Below, piece by piece: positions 1-5,543 of a stretch of DNA of 5,543 nt. The position numbers and the translations under genes were made by a program. The stretch is from Crocinitomicaceae bacterium (lineage in GTDB: Bacteria; Bacteroidota; Bacteroidia; Flavobacteriales_D; Crocinitomicaceae): assembly GCA_003512365.1 (NCBI GenBank), contig DORI01000059.1, positions 5,470 through 11,012 on the forward strand. The letters run 5' to 3'. The notes under the pieces were generated by a model. That model saw only the letters and a program-made list of their open reading frames with translations. It did no database searches and had not been told where the DNA came from. Numbering within the stretch: position 1 is the first letter of the stretch; each line of letters opens with the position of its first letter.

Positions 1-697
1 TTAGCAAATAAGTGAGAAAGGTTACCCCAACGACAACGTAGATAATTTTGAGCCAAATCAAAGTTGGAAATTCAAAGGAAGTCAACATTAAGTCATTTAC
101 CGTCGGTGGAAATAGGAGGACAAACACTAATCCGAATGTGAACACCCAAGTTATTACGGTTAATGGTTTATAACGAAGCATCAGTGGTTTGGCGATTACT
201 AAATATATGGCATAGCTCAGCGCATTCAAAAACAAAAAGATGTCTCCTTTCCAAGAATCGGTAGAACCAGTTGCGCCTTTCCATGTGAGAAGAACAGCAC
301 CAACAGCCCCAATAAAAATTCCAATGGTATTAATAGCTGTAGGTTTATCTTTAAGTAAAAAATAAGATAAAATAAGTACCATAATGGGGTTTAAGGCCAT
401 TATTATTCCGGAATTAATAGAGGAGGATAAATTTAATCCATGAAAAAAACAAAGCTGATTTACGGCTACTCCAAATAATCCACAGAAAGCTAGTCGAATA
501 TAATCTTTCCTCAGAATTTTTTCACGTTGAATAAAAAATAACAATAACCAAAAAAGAAAGGTGGCACCAATTACTCGGAATAAAATGAAAACATTTGGAC
601 TCAAGAAATTAGGCATTATACCTTTTGCGAGCACATGACTGGCTCCGTACAACACATTCACAAACAATAATGCCAGATGAGCCTTGCTATCTTTCAT
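1..697 (-). CDS. EamA/DMT-family transporter, 3' end cut by window edge
   Basis: Reading leftwards from the ATG at 697-695, the frame is open to the window edge and gives 232 residues without a stop. It is very hydrophobic, with about eight membrane segments near residues 8-26, 35-56, 68-86, 94-115, 122-139, 151-170, 180-198 and 215-232. Two EamA repeats are visible: the first ends with the typical stretch around residues 100-139 (ALNPIMVLIL, then LLKDKP, then IGIFIGAVGAVLL), and the second starts near 151. Family members are usually near 300 residues with ten segments, so about the last two segments lie outside the window. EamA proteins are inner-membrane drug/metabolite exporters; the substrate cannot be told from sequence. 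In the short loop after segment 4 the usual acidic-basic pair (often ER) reads DK. The start lies 1 nt after the stop of the SUFU gene, with no Shine-Dalgarno, suggesting coupled translation. The family is secure; any link to the polysaccharide genes is not. Confidence 0.9.
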   Translation of the reverse strand, partial: MKDSKAHLALLFVNVLYGASHVLAKGIMPNFLSPNVFILFRVIGATFLFWLLLFFIQREKILRKDYIRLAFCGLFGVAVNQLCFFHGLNLSSSINSGIIMALNPIMVLILSYFLLKDKPTAINTIGIFIGAVGAVLLTWKGATGSTDSWKGDIFLFLNALSYAIYLVIAKPLMLRYKPLTVITWVFTFGLVFVLLFPPTVNDLMLTSFEFPTLIWLKIIYVVVGVTFLTYLL

Positions 698-698
698 G

Positions 699-1304
699 TT
701 AACCGAAGAAACGCCACTTAGCACGCAAAGCTGTCTTTCGAAAATCGTCTAGTTTTTCCGAAATTTTTGCTCCTTCCAATTTTCTAAAAAACTTTATTGT
801 TCCTTTACCTTGTTTAAAATCCATTTCATCTCCAAAAATTGGAATAACAGCAAGGAACCCAACTTCTCGGTCGACTAATTTAATTGGAGCTAAATCGTTG
901 GAAAGGGCTATTGGTCTGCTAATTATAAAATGATTTTGCCGCATGGTTTCAGACAGCGCTTTCATATCTTTTCCGCAGGGCATTGTATGACCGTGCCCAA
1001 GCCAAGTTTTGTTTGTAATCACATAGTTTTTTAAGTGAATCAACCAATGTAACACCCAATTGAATTTTGGGTTGTTGTGGTCGTGAATTTCCCAATAACT
1101 GGGCAACATAAAGTACAATTCTTTGTGCGCCTCGTTCACATGTTTTTCGTGCGTATTCATGGCGCTATCGGATAATCCGTTTGTCATTAAGATGGAAGAA
1201 AGTGGCTGCTCTTTTGATTTAAAAAGTAACAGTTCTTCTCCATTAAAATCTATTTTTTCGGGAATACCCAATCTTAGTATTAACGCGTTATAAACTTCCT
1301 CCAT
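699..1304 (-). CDS. Suppressor of fused (SUFU) domain protein
   Basis: This 201-residue protein matches the SUFU domain over nearly its whole length. Recognisable pieces in order are a TNGLSDSAMN segment (41-50), HKELYFMLP (60-68), a tryptophan-rich helix with WVLHWLIHL (83-91), the hallmark TWLGHGHTMP (100-109), and FLAVIPIFGDEMDF (150-163), followed by a C-terminal KLEGAKISEKLDDFRK (175-190). No signal peptide or membrane segment is seen, so it should be cytosolic. In animals the fold binds Gli transcription factors. In bacteria, SUFU-domain proteins have been proposed as immunity proteins of polymorphic toxin systems, but many are orphan and uncharacterised. Here no toxin, RHS or secretion gene is adjacent; it lies 17 nt after the SixA-like gene and 1 nt before the EamA gene. 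The ATG at 1304 has no evident ribosome-binding site. The domain call is strong; the biological role is unknown. Confidence 0.88.
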   Translation of the reverse strand: MEEVYNALILRLGIPEKIDFNGEELLLFKSKEQPLSSILMTNGLSDSAMNTHEKHVNEAHKELYFMLPSYWEIHDHNNPKFNWVLHWLIHLKNYVITNKTWLGHGHTMPCGKDMKALSETMRQNHFIISRPIALSNDLAPIKLVDREVGFLAVIPIFGDEMDFKQGKGTIKFFRKLEGAKISEKLDDFRKTALRAKWRFFG

Positions 1305-1321
1305 GCCGTAAAGGTAAGCTT

Positions 1322-1792
1322 TTAGGTTAAAATTTCAGGTCTGAAAACTTTAATTATCCTCCCTGTTTGAGATGATATTTCTGCAGAGTTTTCACACGAG
1401 AATTCTATGGCAACATATCCAGAGGTTTGAAGGTGAACAGATTCCCCAATAAGTAATGAAGCGAATTCAGAGATACCTTCGTTGTGTCCGATAAGAAATA
1501 TATCCTCTTTGGTTTGTAATGCGTTGACAAACTTCAGCAAACGTGAGCCATCTGCTAAGTAAAGTTCATTGTAAATGTGTTGATGAGCGTCCGGAAAAAC
1601 ACCAGCAGCAGTTTGTATGGTTCGATTTGCGGCGCTCACAAATAGGGAGAAAACGCACATTTTTTCTTTTGCAAAGAATTCTTTTAAACAATGTAATTGG
1701 AGTAGGCCTTTTTCAGCAAGATTTCTATCAAAATCCTTTCCGGAAACAGCGTATTTTTCCGTTTTAGCATGTCGAAGAAGGTGTAGAATCAC
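1322..1792 (-). CDS. sixA: SixA-like histidine phosphatase family protein, GTG start
   Basis: This 156-residue protein belongs to the histidine phosphatase (phosphoglycerate-mutase-like) superfamily, in the short single-domain SixA group (E. coli SixA is of similar length). The N-terminal LLRHAK (5-10) holds the phospho-accepting His8 with Arg7. Arg57 sits in SAANRTIQTA (53-62), Glu76 in NELYLA (75-80), and the second catalytic histidine, His103, in IGHNEG (101-106). All expected catalytic-pocket residues are therefore present. SixA removes phosphate from histidine phosphotransfer proteins; whether this one acts on a phospho-protein or a small molecule cannot be read from sequence. The start is GTG at 1792-1790, which places the RHA motif at residue 7 as the family requires; the next internal methionine (45) would remove it. 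The GTG overlaps the stop of the upstream phosphatase gene as GTGA, a typical translational-coupling junction. No signal peptide is present. Confidence 0.88.
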   Translation of the reverse strand: MILHLLRHAKTEKYAVSGKDFDRNLAEKGLLQLHCLKEFFAKEKMCVFSLFVSAANRTIQTAAGVFPDAHQHIYNELYLADGSRLLKFVNALQTKEDIFLIGHNEGISEFASLLIGESVHLQTSGYVAIEFSCENSAEISSQTGRIIKVFRPEILT

Positions 1793-2529
1793 AGCACTTT
1801 ATTTTTCAATAAAAATGCACCTAATTTATGAAAATAGGGAAGGTGCAGGTGCTCCTGAAGTAACATCAAATGTTCAATTCTGTGGCAATCGGTTCCAACA
1901 AAATCAAAGGCTGCTGCGTCAATCAGTCGTTCGGCTTGTTTTCGTATGTCGGGACCATAATGTCCGGTAAGCGAGTTAAGGTTAATTTGAATATTAATGC
2001 CTTTCGTTCGCCACATTTCAGCCTTCTCGATGCTTCCTAAATAGTAAATATAGCGTTCAAAATGAGCGACTACAGGACGGTAACCATTCGATTGTAGTTC
2101 AAAAAATAACTGATCTATAAATTGAGGCGGGGAATGAAATGCAAATTCAACCAACACATAATTATCACCGAAAGTAAGAAGTTCTTGATTATTTATTTTC
2201 GGCATTAACGTTTCATCAAAATAGTATTCTGCAGCTGCTTCAATTTCAATTTCTAGACCGAGTTTGGTGATTTCTTCTTTTACTTTGGCTAAGCCGCCCA
2301 ATATAATTTCTGGCGTATTTGGGAATCCGTCGGACATAATGTGAGGAGTGGTTATTACTTTTTTATATCCCAATTCCTTAAATTTTGTCAGCATGGCAAT
2401 GGTGTGGTCCATAGATGGTGAACCATCATCAATGCCCGGAATTAAATGACTGTGTATATCAATACCAATATGTGCCAAATTAAATGGCGGTAATACTTCT
2501 TTTCTCTTGAAAAAATCAAAAATACCCAT
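1789..2529 (-). CDS. cpsB: CpsB/YwqE-type PHP-fold protein-tyrosine phosphatase
   Basis: This 246-residue PHP-superfamily protein matches the CpsB/CapC/YwqE tyrosine phosphatases that dephosphorylate bacterial tyrosine kinases controlling capsule and exopolysaccharide export. Metal-binding motifs are intact: DIHSH (24-28), PGIDDGS (31-37), TTPH (60-63), AAEYYFD (99-105), VLVEFA (125-130), AHFERY (155-160) and GTDCHR (212-217). Length fits the family. The protein is predicted cytosolic; the N-terminus MGIFDFFKRK is short and amphipathic and resembles Bacteroidota homologues. I chose the ATG at 2529-2527, which forms TAATG with the rmlB stop. An in-frame ATG at 2595 would add 22 basic residues encoded inside the rmlB 3' end and unlike the family, so it is rejected. 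The 3' end overlaps the SixA-like gene by 4 nt. The partner kinase (Wzc/BY-kinase) is not in the window; its presence nearby is an expectation, not an observation. Confidence 0.92.
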   Translation of the reverse strand: MGIFDFFKRKEVLPPFNLAHIGIDIHSHLIPGIDDGSPSMDHTIAMLTKFKELGYKKVITTPHIMSDGFPNTPEIILGGLAKVKEEITKLGLEIEIEAAAEYYFDETLMPKINNQELLTFGDNYVLVEFAFHSPPQFIDQLFFELQSNGYRPVVAHFERYIYYLGSIEKAEMWRTKGINIQINLNSLTGHYGPDIRKQAERLIDAAAFDFVGTDCHRIEHLMLLQEHLHLPYFHKLGAFLLKNKVL

Positions 2530-3587
2530 TAGCGATTTCCGTACATTGTTTCGTAATATTCTTGATAAGATCCGCTGGTAACCTTTTCCACCCATTCATG
2601 ATTTGATAAATACCAATCAACCGTTTTTGAAAGCCCTTCCTCAAACGTTATAGATGGTTTCCAACCCAATTCTTTTTCCAACTTAGAGGCGTCAATAGCA
2701 TAACGTTTATCATGTCCTGCGCGATCTGTCACATAGGTAATGAGCGACTCCGATTCTCCCGTTGTCCGACCAAGTTTCTCGTCCATGACTTTACAAAGGA
2801 ATTTTACTAATTCAATATTAGTCCATTCATTTAAACCGCCAACATTGTAAGATTCACCAATTCTTCCTTTGTGAAAAATTGCATCAATAGCACTTGCGTG
2901 ATCGACCACCCATAGCCAATCTCGAATATTGTCTCCTTTGCCATAAATTGGTAATGGCTTTTTGTTTTGAATATTATGAATCATCAAGGGGATCAACTTT
3001 TCAGGAAAATGATGACTTCCATAATTGTTGGAGCAATTCGACATCTTCACAGGTAAATGGTACGTATGGTAAAATGCCATTACAAAATGATCGGAAGAAG
3101 CTTTTGATGCCGAATAAGGACTTCTCGGGTCGTAAGGAGTTGCCTCGGTGAATAAACCAGTGTCTCCCAAGCTTCCATATACTTCGTCAGTAGAAACATG
3201 ATGAAAAACGTGTGCTTCACCTTTCCATGCATCTTTCGCTGTATGCAATAAGTTTACTGTTCCAACTACATTTGTCATCACAAACTCCATTGGTCCTTCG
3301 ATTGACCTATCCACGTGGGATTCAGCAGCCAAATGGATAACATCTGTGATTCCGTATTTATTAAAAACTCCTTTAACTGCTTCGGCATCCACTATGTCAA
3401 TTTTCTCGAAGCGATAGTTTGGAAGATGTTCCACATCTGATAAATTGGCAAGGTTTCCAGCATATGTCAATTTATCTGCATTTACAATTAAGTAATTTGG
3501 GTAATTCGTTAAAAAGCGTCGCACTACATGTGAGCCTATAAATCCTGCGCCACCTGTAACTAGAATTTTTCGATCAAAATTTTCCAT
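2529..3587 (-). CDS. rmlB: dTDP-glucose 4,6-dehydratase
   Basis: This enzyme converts dTDP-glucose to dTDP-4-keto-6-deoxyglucose, the second step towards dTDP-rhamnose and other dTDP-deoxysugars. The 352-residue length is normal. It is an extended short-chain dehydrogenase with the NAD-binding GGAGFIGS (12-19), LAAESHVDRS (86-95), the catalytic STDEVYGS (132-139, giving Thr133-Asp134-Glu135), and YSASK (158-162, Tyr158 and Lys162). Also present are NCSNNYGSHHFPEKLIP (184-200) and RDWLWVVDH (222-230), where the commoner RmlB form has Glu in place of the second Val. TDE at the active site and the FPEKLIP stretch favour RmlB over UDP-sugar epimerases. The ATG at 3587 forms TAATG with the upstream stop and has a GGAG six bases before it. 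A TTG at 3599 would add only four residues and is rejected. No rmlA, rmlC or rmlD is in the window, so the final sugar cannot be named. Confidence 0.95.
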   Translation of the reverse strand: MENFDRKILVTGGAGFIGSHVVRRFLTNYPNYLIVNADKLTYAGNLANLSDVEHLPNYRFEKIDIVDAEAVKGVFNKYGITDVIHLAAESHVDRSIEGPMEFVMTNVVGTVNLLHTAKDAWKGEAHVFHHVSTDEVYGSLGDTGLFTEATPYDPRSPYSASKASSDHFVMAFYHTYHLPVKMSNCSNNYGSHHFPEKLIPLMIHNIQNKKPLPIYGKGDNIRDWLWVVDHASAIDAIFHKGRIGESYNVGGLNEWTNIELVKFLCKVMDEKLGRTTGESESLITYVTDRAGHDKRYAIDASKLEKELGWKPSITFEEGLSKTVDWYLSNHEWVEKVTSGSYQEYYETMYGNR

Positions 3588-4891
3588 TACAAACTCCAAT
3601 ATTCTAAATCCTTAATTTTTCCTCTAAAAATCCCTTTAACATCAATGAAAACACCTTTTTCATTTTTCAATATTCCTTTAAAGTAGAATTCATTGAGGCC
3701 AAGGTATTCCTTATGATTAACAGCAACAATAATTGCGTCGTAGTCGTCATCGCATTGTGTTTTGAGTTCAACACCGTATTCATGAAGCATTTCGTTATAG
3801 TCGGCATGTGGATCTACAATGTGAACATTCACCTCATAAGTTTTCAATTCGTTAACGATGTCAATCACCTTAGAATTTCGGATATCGCTAACATCTTCTT
3901 TGAACGTAGCACCCATGATCAATACCTTGGTGTCTTGGATATGCTTACCTTGTTTGATCATTTTTTTTGCTGTCTGTTCTGCGATATACGCCCCCATTGA
4001 GTCGTTAATCTTACGTCCGCTCATGATTACTTGTGCATGATATCCAGCCTGCATGGCTTTGTGAGTCAAATAATAAGGGTCAACGCCAATACAATGCCCA
4101 CCCACCAATCCTGGTGTGAATTTAAGAAAGTTCCATTTAGTCCCTGCAGCTTCAAGCACATCAAAGGTATTGATTTTCAATTTATTAAAAATAACAGAGA
4201 GTTCATTGATGAGGGCAATGTTTAAGTCACGCTGTGTATTCTCAATGATTTTTGCTGCTTCGGCAACTTTAATCGTTGGAGCCCTGTGAACGCCAGCTTT
4301 CACAACCAATTCGTATGTTTTTGCAATTTGATCTAGCGATTCGTCACAACAACCAGATGCTACTTTGATGACATTTTGTAGGGTATGCTCTTTGTCTCCT
4401 GGATTAATTCTTTCTGGTGAATATCCAACTTTAAAATCCTGTTTGAATTTGAGACCTGACATTTCCTCTAATATTGGAATACAATCTTCCTCTGTACATC
4501 CTGGGTATACCGTAGACTCAAATACGACATAATCTCCTTGTTTAAGAACCTTTCCTACCGTTCTACTGGCACCTAAAAGCGGTTTGAGATCGGGAAGATT
4601 CGCTTCATCAATTGGTGTAGGCACAGCGACGATAAAAAAGTTTACATTTCGTAAATCTTCGATATTTGCGCTAAATAAAATGTCGCAACCTTCGAAAGCA
4701 GAAGCTTCAAGTTCATTGCTCGGATCAATATTCTTTTTCATCAAGTCAACGCGTTGCTGATTGATATCAAAGCCCACAACTTTTATTTTTTTTGCGAATT
4801 CAAGAGCTATGGGAAGTCCCACATACCCAAGACCGATCACGGCGAGTTTCGCTTCGTGGTCTACCAACCTTTCGTAAATTAGTTTATTCAT
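3587..4891 (-). CDS. tviB: UDP-N-acetylhexosamine 6-dehydrogenase (TviB/WbpO type)
   Basis: This 434-residue enzyme of the UDP-glucose/GDP-mannose dehydrogenase family oxidises C6 of a UDP-sugar to a carboxylate in two NAD-dependent steps. Motifs in order are the Rossmann GLGYVGLP (20-27), VPTPID (90-95), STVYPG (126-131), YSPERINPGD (157-166), AEAAKIIENTQRDLNIA (210-226, Lys214), the catalytic-cysteine motif GGHCIGVDPYYL (264-275, Cys267), and GATFKEDVSDIRNS (327-340). The GGHCIGVDPYYL form is typical of UDP-GlcNAc/UDP-GalNAc dehydrogenases such as TviB and WbpO, rather than UDP-glucose dehydrogenases (GGSCFPKD). The exact hexosamine is uncertain, so the symbol is by family. The ATG at 4891 lies 1 nt after the upstream stop. 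A TTG at 4954 would add 21 residues that overlap the neighbour's coding end and is rejected. The 3' end overlaps rmlB by 1 nt. The product probably feeds a HexNAc-uronic acid into a surface polysaccharide. Confidence 0.92.
   Translation of the reverse strand: MNKLIYERLVDHEAKLAVIGLGYVGLPIALEFAKKIKVVGFDINQQRVDLMKKNIDPSNELEASAFEGCDILFSANIEDLRNVNFFIVAVPTPIDEANLPDLKPLLGASRTVGKVLKQGDYVVFESTVYPGCTEEDCIPILEEMSGLKFKQDFKVGYSPERINPGDKEHTLQNVIKVASGCCDESLDQIAKTYELVVKAGVHRAPTIKVAEAAKIIENTQRDLNIALINELSVIFNKLKINTFDVLEAAGTKWNFLKFTPGLVGGHCIGVDPYYLTHKAMQAGYHAQVIMSGRKINDSMGAYIAEQTAKKMIKQGKHIQDTKVLIMGATFKEDVSDIRNSKVIDIVNELKTYEVNVHIVDPHADYNEMLHEYGVELKTQCDDDYDAIIVAVNHKEYLGLNEFYFKGILKNEKGVFIDVKGIFRGKIKDLEYWSL
3594..3597 (-). 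promoter_or_regulatory. Shine-Dalgarno (GGAG) for rmlB
   Basis: On the minus strand GGAG is read at 3597-3594, followed by six bases (TTTGTA) and then the ATG at 3587. It lies inside the last codons of the UDP-HexNAc dehydrogenase gene. It supports ATG 3587 over the TTG at 3599, whose first base is upstream of the motif. It is the only convincing Shine-Dalgarno I find in the window; the other starts have AT-rich leaders with no such motif, as is common in Bacteroidota. Confidence 0.6.
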
Positions 4892-4892
4892 A

Positions 4893-5543
4893 TTAGTGAG
4901 TATAGATTGATTGAATGTTTCGTATTTTATAAATTCTTTCGATAATTTCCACAACCTTAAGGCCTTCTAACGCATTTGTGGTTGGAGATGTTCTACCTTT
5001 CAAGGTATCAATAACGTTGGAAATTACGTAATTGTGATTTGCCGCTGATCCTTTGTAAGGACCATAATCATTGGCAGGATTTGACGGCTTAAGTGTAGGC
5101 ATTTCGTAATCTTTTATATTGCAAACCTCCACTTCGTTCATGTATTGTCCACCGATTTTCACGCTTCCATTTTTACCAACAATGGTCATGGAAGATTCAA
5201 GATTTTGGTTGGCCACCGCCGTTGAATAATTAATACAGCCCATTCCGCCATTAATAAAGTCAAAACTTACAAATCCCGAATCTTCAAAAGCTGTGGTATC
5301 TTTATGGTTAAAGTCAGCGAATTTCCCCTGAATGTTGTCAATATCACCAAACAACCAATACATGATATCAATGAAATGTGAGAATTGTGTAAATAGAGTT
5401 CCCCCATCTAAATCTTCTGTTCCTTTCCATCCTCCGGGTTTGTAGTAGCGCTCGTCGCGATTCCAATAACAATTTAATTGCACCATATAAATTTCACCAA
5501 GAATACCTTCAGAAACAATTGATTTTATCCACTCCGAAGGGGG
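4893..5543 (-). CDS. Gfo/Idh/MocA-family sugar oxidoreductase (WlbA/WbpB-like), 5' end cut by window edge
   Basis: The frame is open from the right window edge to the TAA at 4895-4893, giving 216 residues with no stop. An ATG at 5486 is internal: the 19 preceding codons read on into a family-typical stretch, EGILGEIYMVQLN. Visible landmarks are YWNRDERYYKPGGWKG (26-41), DGGTLFTQFSHFIDIMYWLFGD (46-67, with the presumed catalytic His56 and Asp59), and a C-terminal beta-sheet domain ending with the ALEGLKVVEIIERIY helix. The roughly 100-120 residues of N-terminal NAD-binding Rossmann domain are outside the window. The family uses NAD(P) to oxidise or reduce sugars. The pattern of the RYY..GGW.GT..LDGG region resembles WlbA/WbpB, which oxidise UDP-GlcNAc uronic acid at C3, and the adjacent UDP-HexNAc dehydrogenase would supply that substrate. 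That assignment is inference; the superfamily call is secure. The gene is followed after 1 nt by the dehydrogenase gene. Confidence 0.88.
   Translation of the reverse strand, partial: PPSEWIKSIVSEGILGEIYMVQLNCYWNRDERYYKPGGWKGTEDLDGGTLFTQFSHFIDIMYWLFGDIDNIQGKFADFNHKDTTAFEDSGFVSFDFINGGMGCINYSTAVANQNLESSMTIVGKNGSVKIGGQYMNEVEVCNIKDYEMPTLKPSNPANDYGPYKGSAANHNYVISNVIDTLKGRTSPTTNALEGLKVVEIIERIYKIRNIQSIYTH

Noticed and set aside
1305..1321. Promoter or terminator in the 17-nt gap before the SUFU gene
   Set aside because: The gap is too short for a -35/-10 promoter and holds no hairpin followed by a T run; it contains only an AAGCTT palindrome, which is likely chance.
699..1792. SixA-SUFU as a toxin-immunity or anti-phage pair
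   Set aside because: The SixA-like protein has a normal intact phosphatase active site and no toxin features; nothing in the sequence supports a defence role.
1543..1970. Plus-strand open frames (1543-1767 and 1617-1970) opposite sixA and cpsB
   Set aside because: They lie antisense to well-conserved catalytic genes, have low-complexity or unrecognisable translations, and have no ribosome-binding site.
2530..2595. 22-residue N-terminal extension of CpsB from ATG 2595
   Set aside because: It is encoded within the rmlB 3' end, is not family-like, and the TAATG start at 2529 gives the expected N-terminus.
2894..3151. Plus-strand open frame opposite rmlB
   Set aside because: Its translation resembles no family, and the opposite strand is unambiguous RmlB across the whole interval.
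3713..4225. Three plus-strand open frames (3713-4000, 3858-4040, 4031-4225) opposite the UDP-HexNAc dehydrogenase gene
   Set aside because: They are antisense shadows of a continuous, motif-rich enzyme, overlap one another, and show no start signals.
4893..5486. Gfo/Idh gene as a complete 197-residue protein starting at ATG 5486
   Set aside because: The frame stays open to the window edge with family-like sequence, and a protein from 5486 would lack the whole NAD-binding domain.

Overview
The window is a tightly packed block of seven genes, all on the minus strand, at roughly 40% GC by eye. The proteins are Bacteroidota-like, most plausibly from a flavobacterial or related lineage. Reasons are the AT-rich codon use, the scarcity of Shine-Dalgarno sequences, the style of the RmlB and CpsB proteins, and the CpsB-type PHP phosphatase beside nucleotide-sugar genes. 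This assignment is inference; no rRNA or other taxonomic marker is present.

Transcription runs from the right edge (5543) to the left edge (1). In that order the genes are: (1) the C-terminal part of a Gfo/Idh/MocA oxidoreductase resembling the WlbA/WbpB sugar dehydrogenases, cut by the right edge; (2) a UDP-N-acetylhexosamine 6-dehydrogenase of the TviB/WbpO type; (3) RmlB, dTDP-glucose 4,6-dehydratase; (4) a CpsB/YwqE-type PHP-fold tyrosine phosphatase; (5) a SixA-like histidine phosphatase; (6) a suppressor-of-fused (SUFU) domain protein; (7) an EamA/DMT-family membrane transporter, cut by the left edge.

Spacing is extreme. Junctions are a 1-nt gap, two TAATG stop/start overlaps of 1 nt, a 4-nt GTGA overlap, a 17-nt gap and another 1-nt gap. 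There is no non-coding stretch above 17 bases and no room for a conventional promoter or terminator between genes, so the block reads as one operon or the tail of one. Promoters inside coding sequence cannot be excluded.

Functionally, the right two thirds look like part of a surface-polysaccharide (capsule, O-antigen or exopolysaccharide) locus. Two genes would make a UDP-HexNAc uronic acid, possibly with 3-oxidation leading to a 2,3-diamino uronic acid. RmlB supplies dTDP-4-keto-6-deoxyglucose. CpsB would dephosphorylate a polysaccharide-export tyrosine kinase. Glycosyltransferases, Wzx/Wzy, Wza/Wzc and RmlA/C/D are not in the window. The left third (SixA, SUFU, EamA) has no obvious polysaccharide role and may mark the locus boundary, although spacing gives no break. 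I see no mobile element, CRISPR array, RNA gene or significant repeat. No clearly new system is demonstrated; the most unusual items are the orphan SUFU-domain gene and the pair of unrelated phosphatases with overlapping reading frames.
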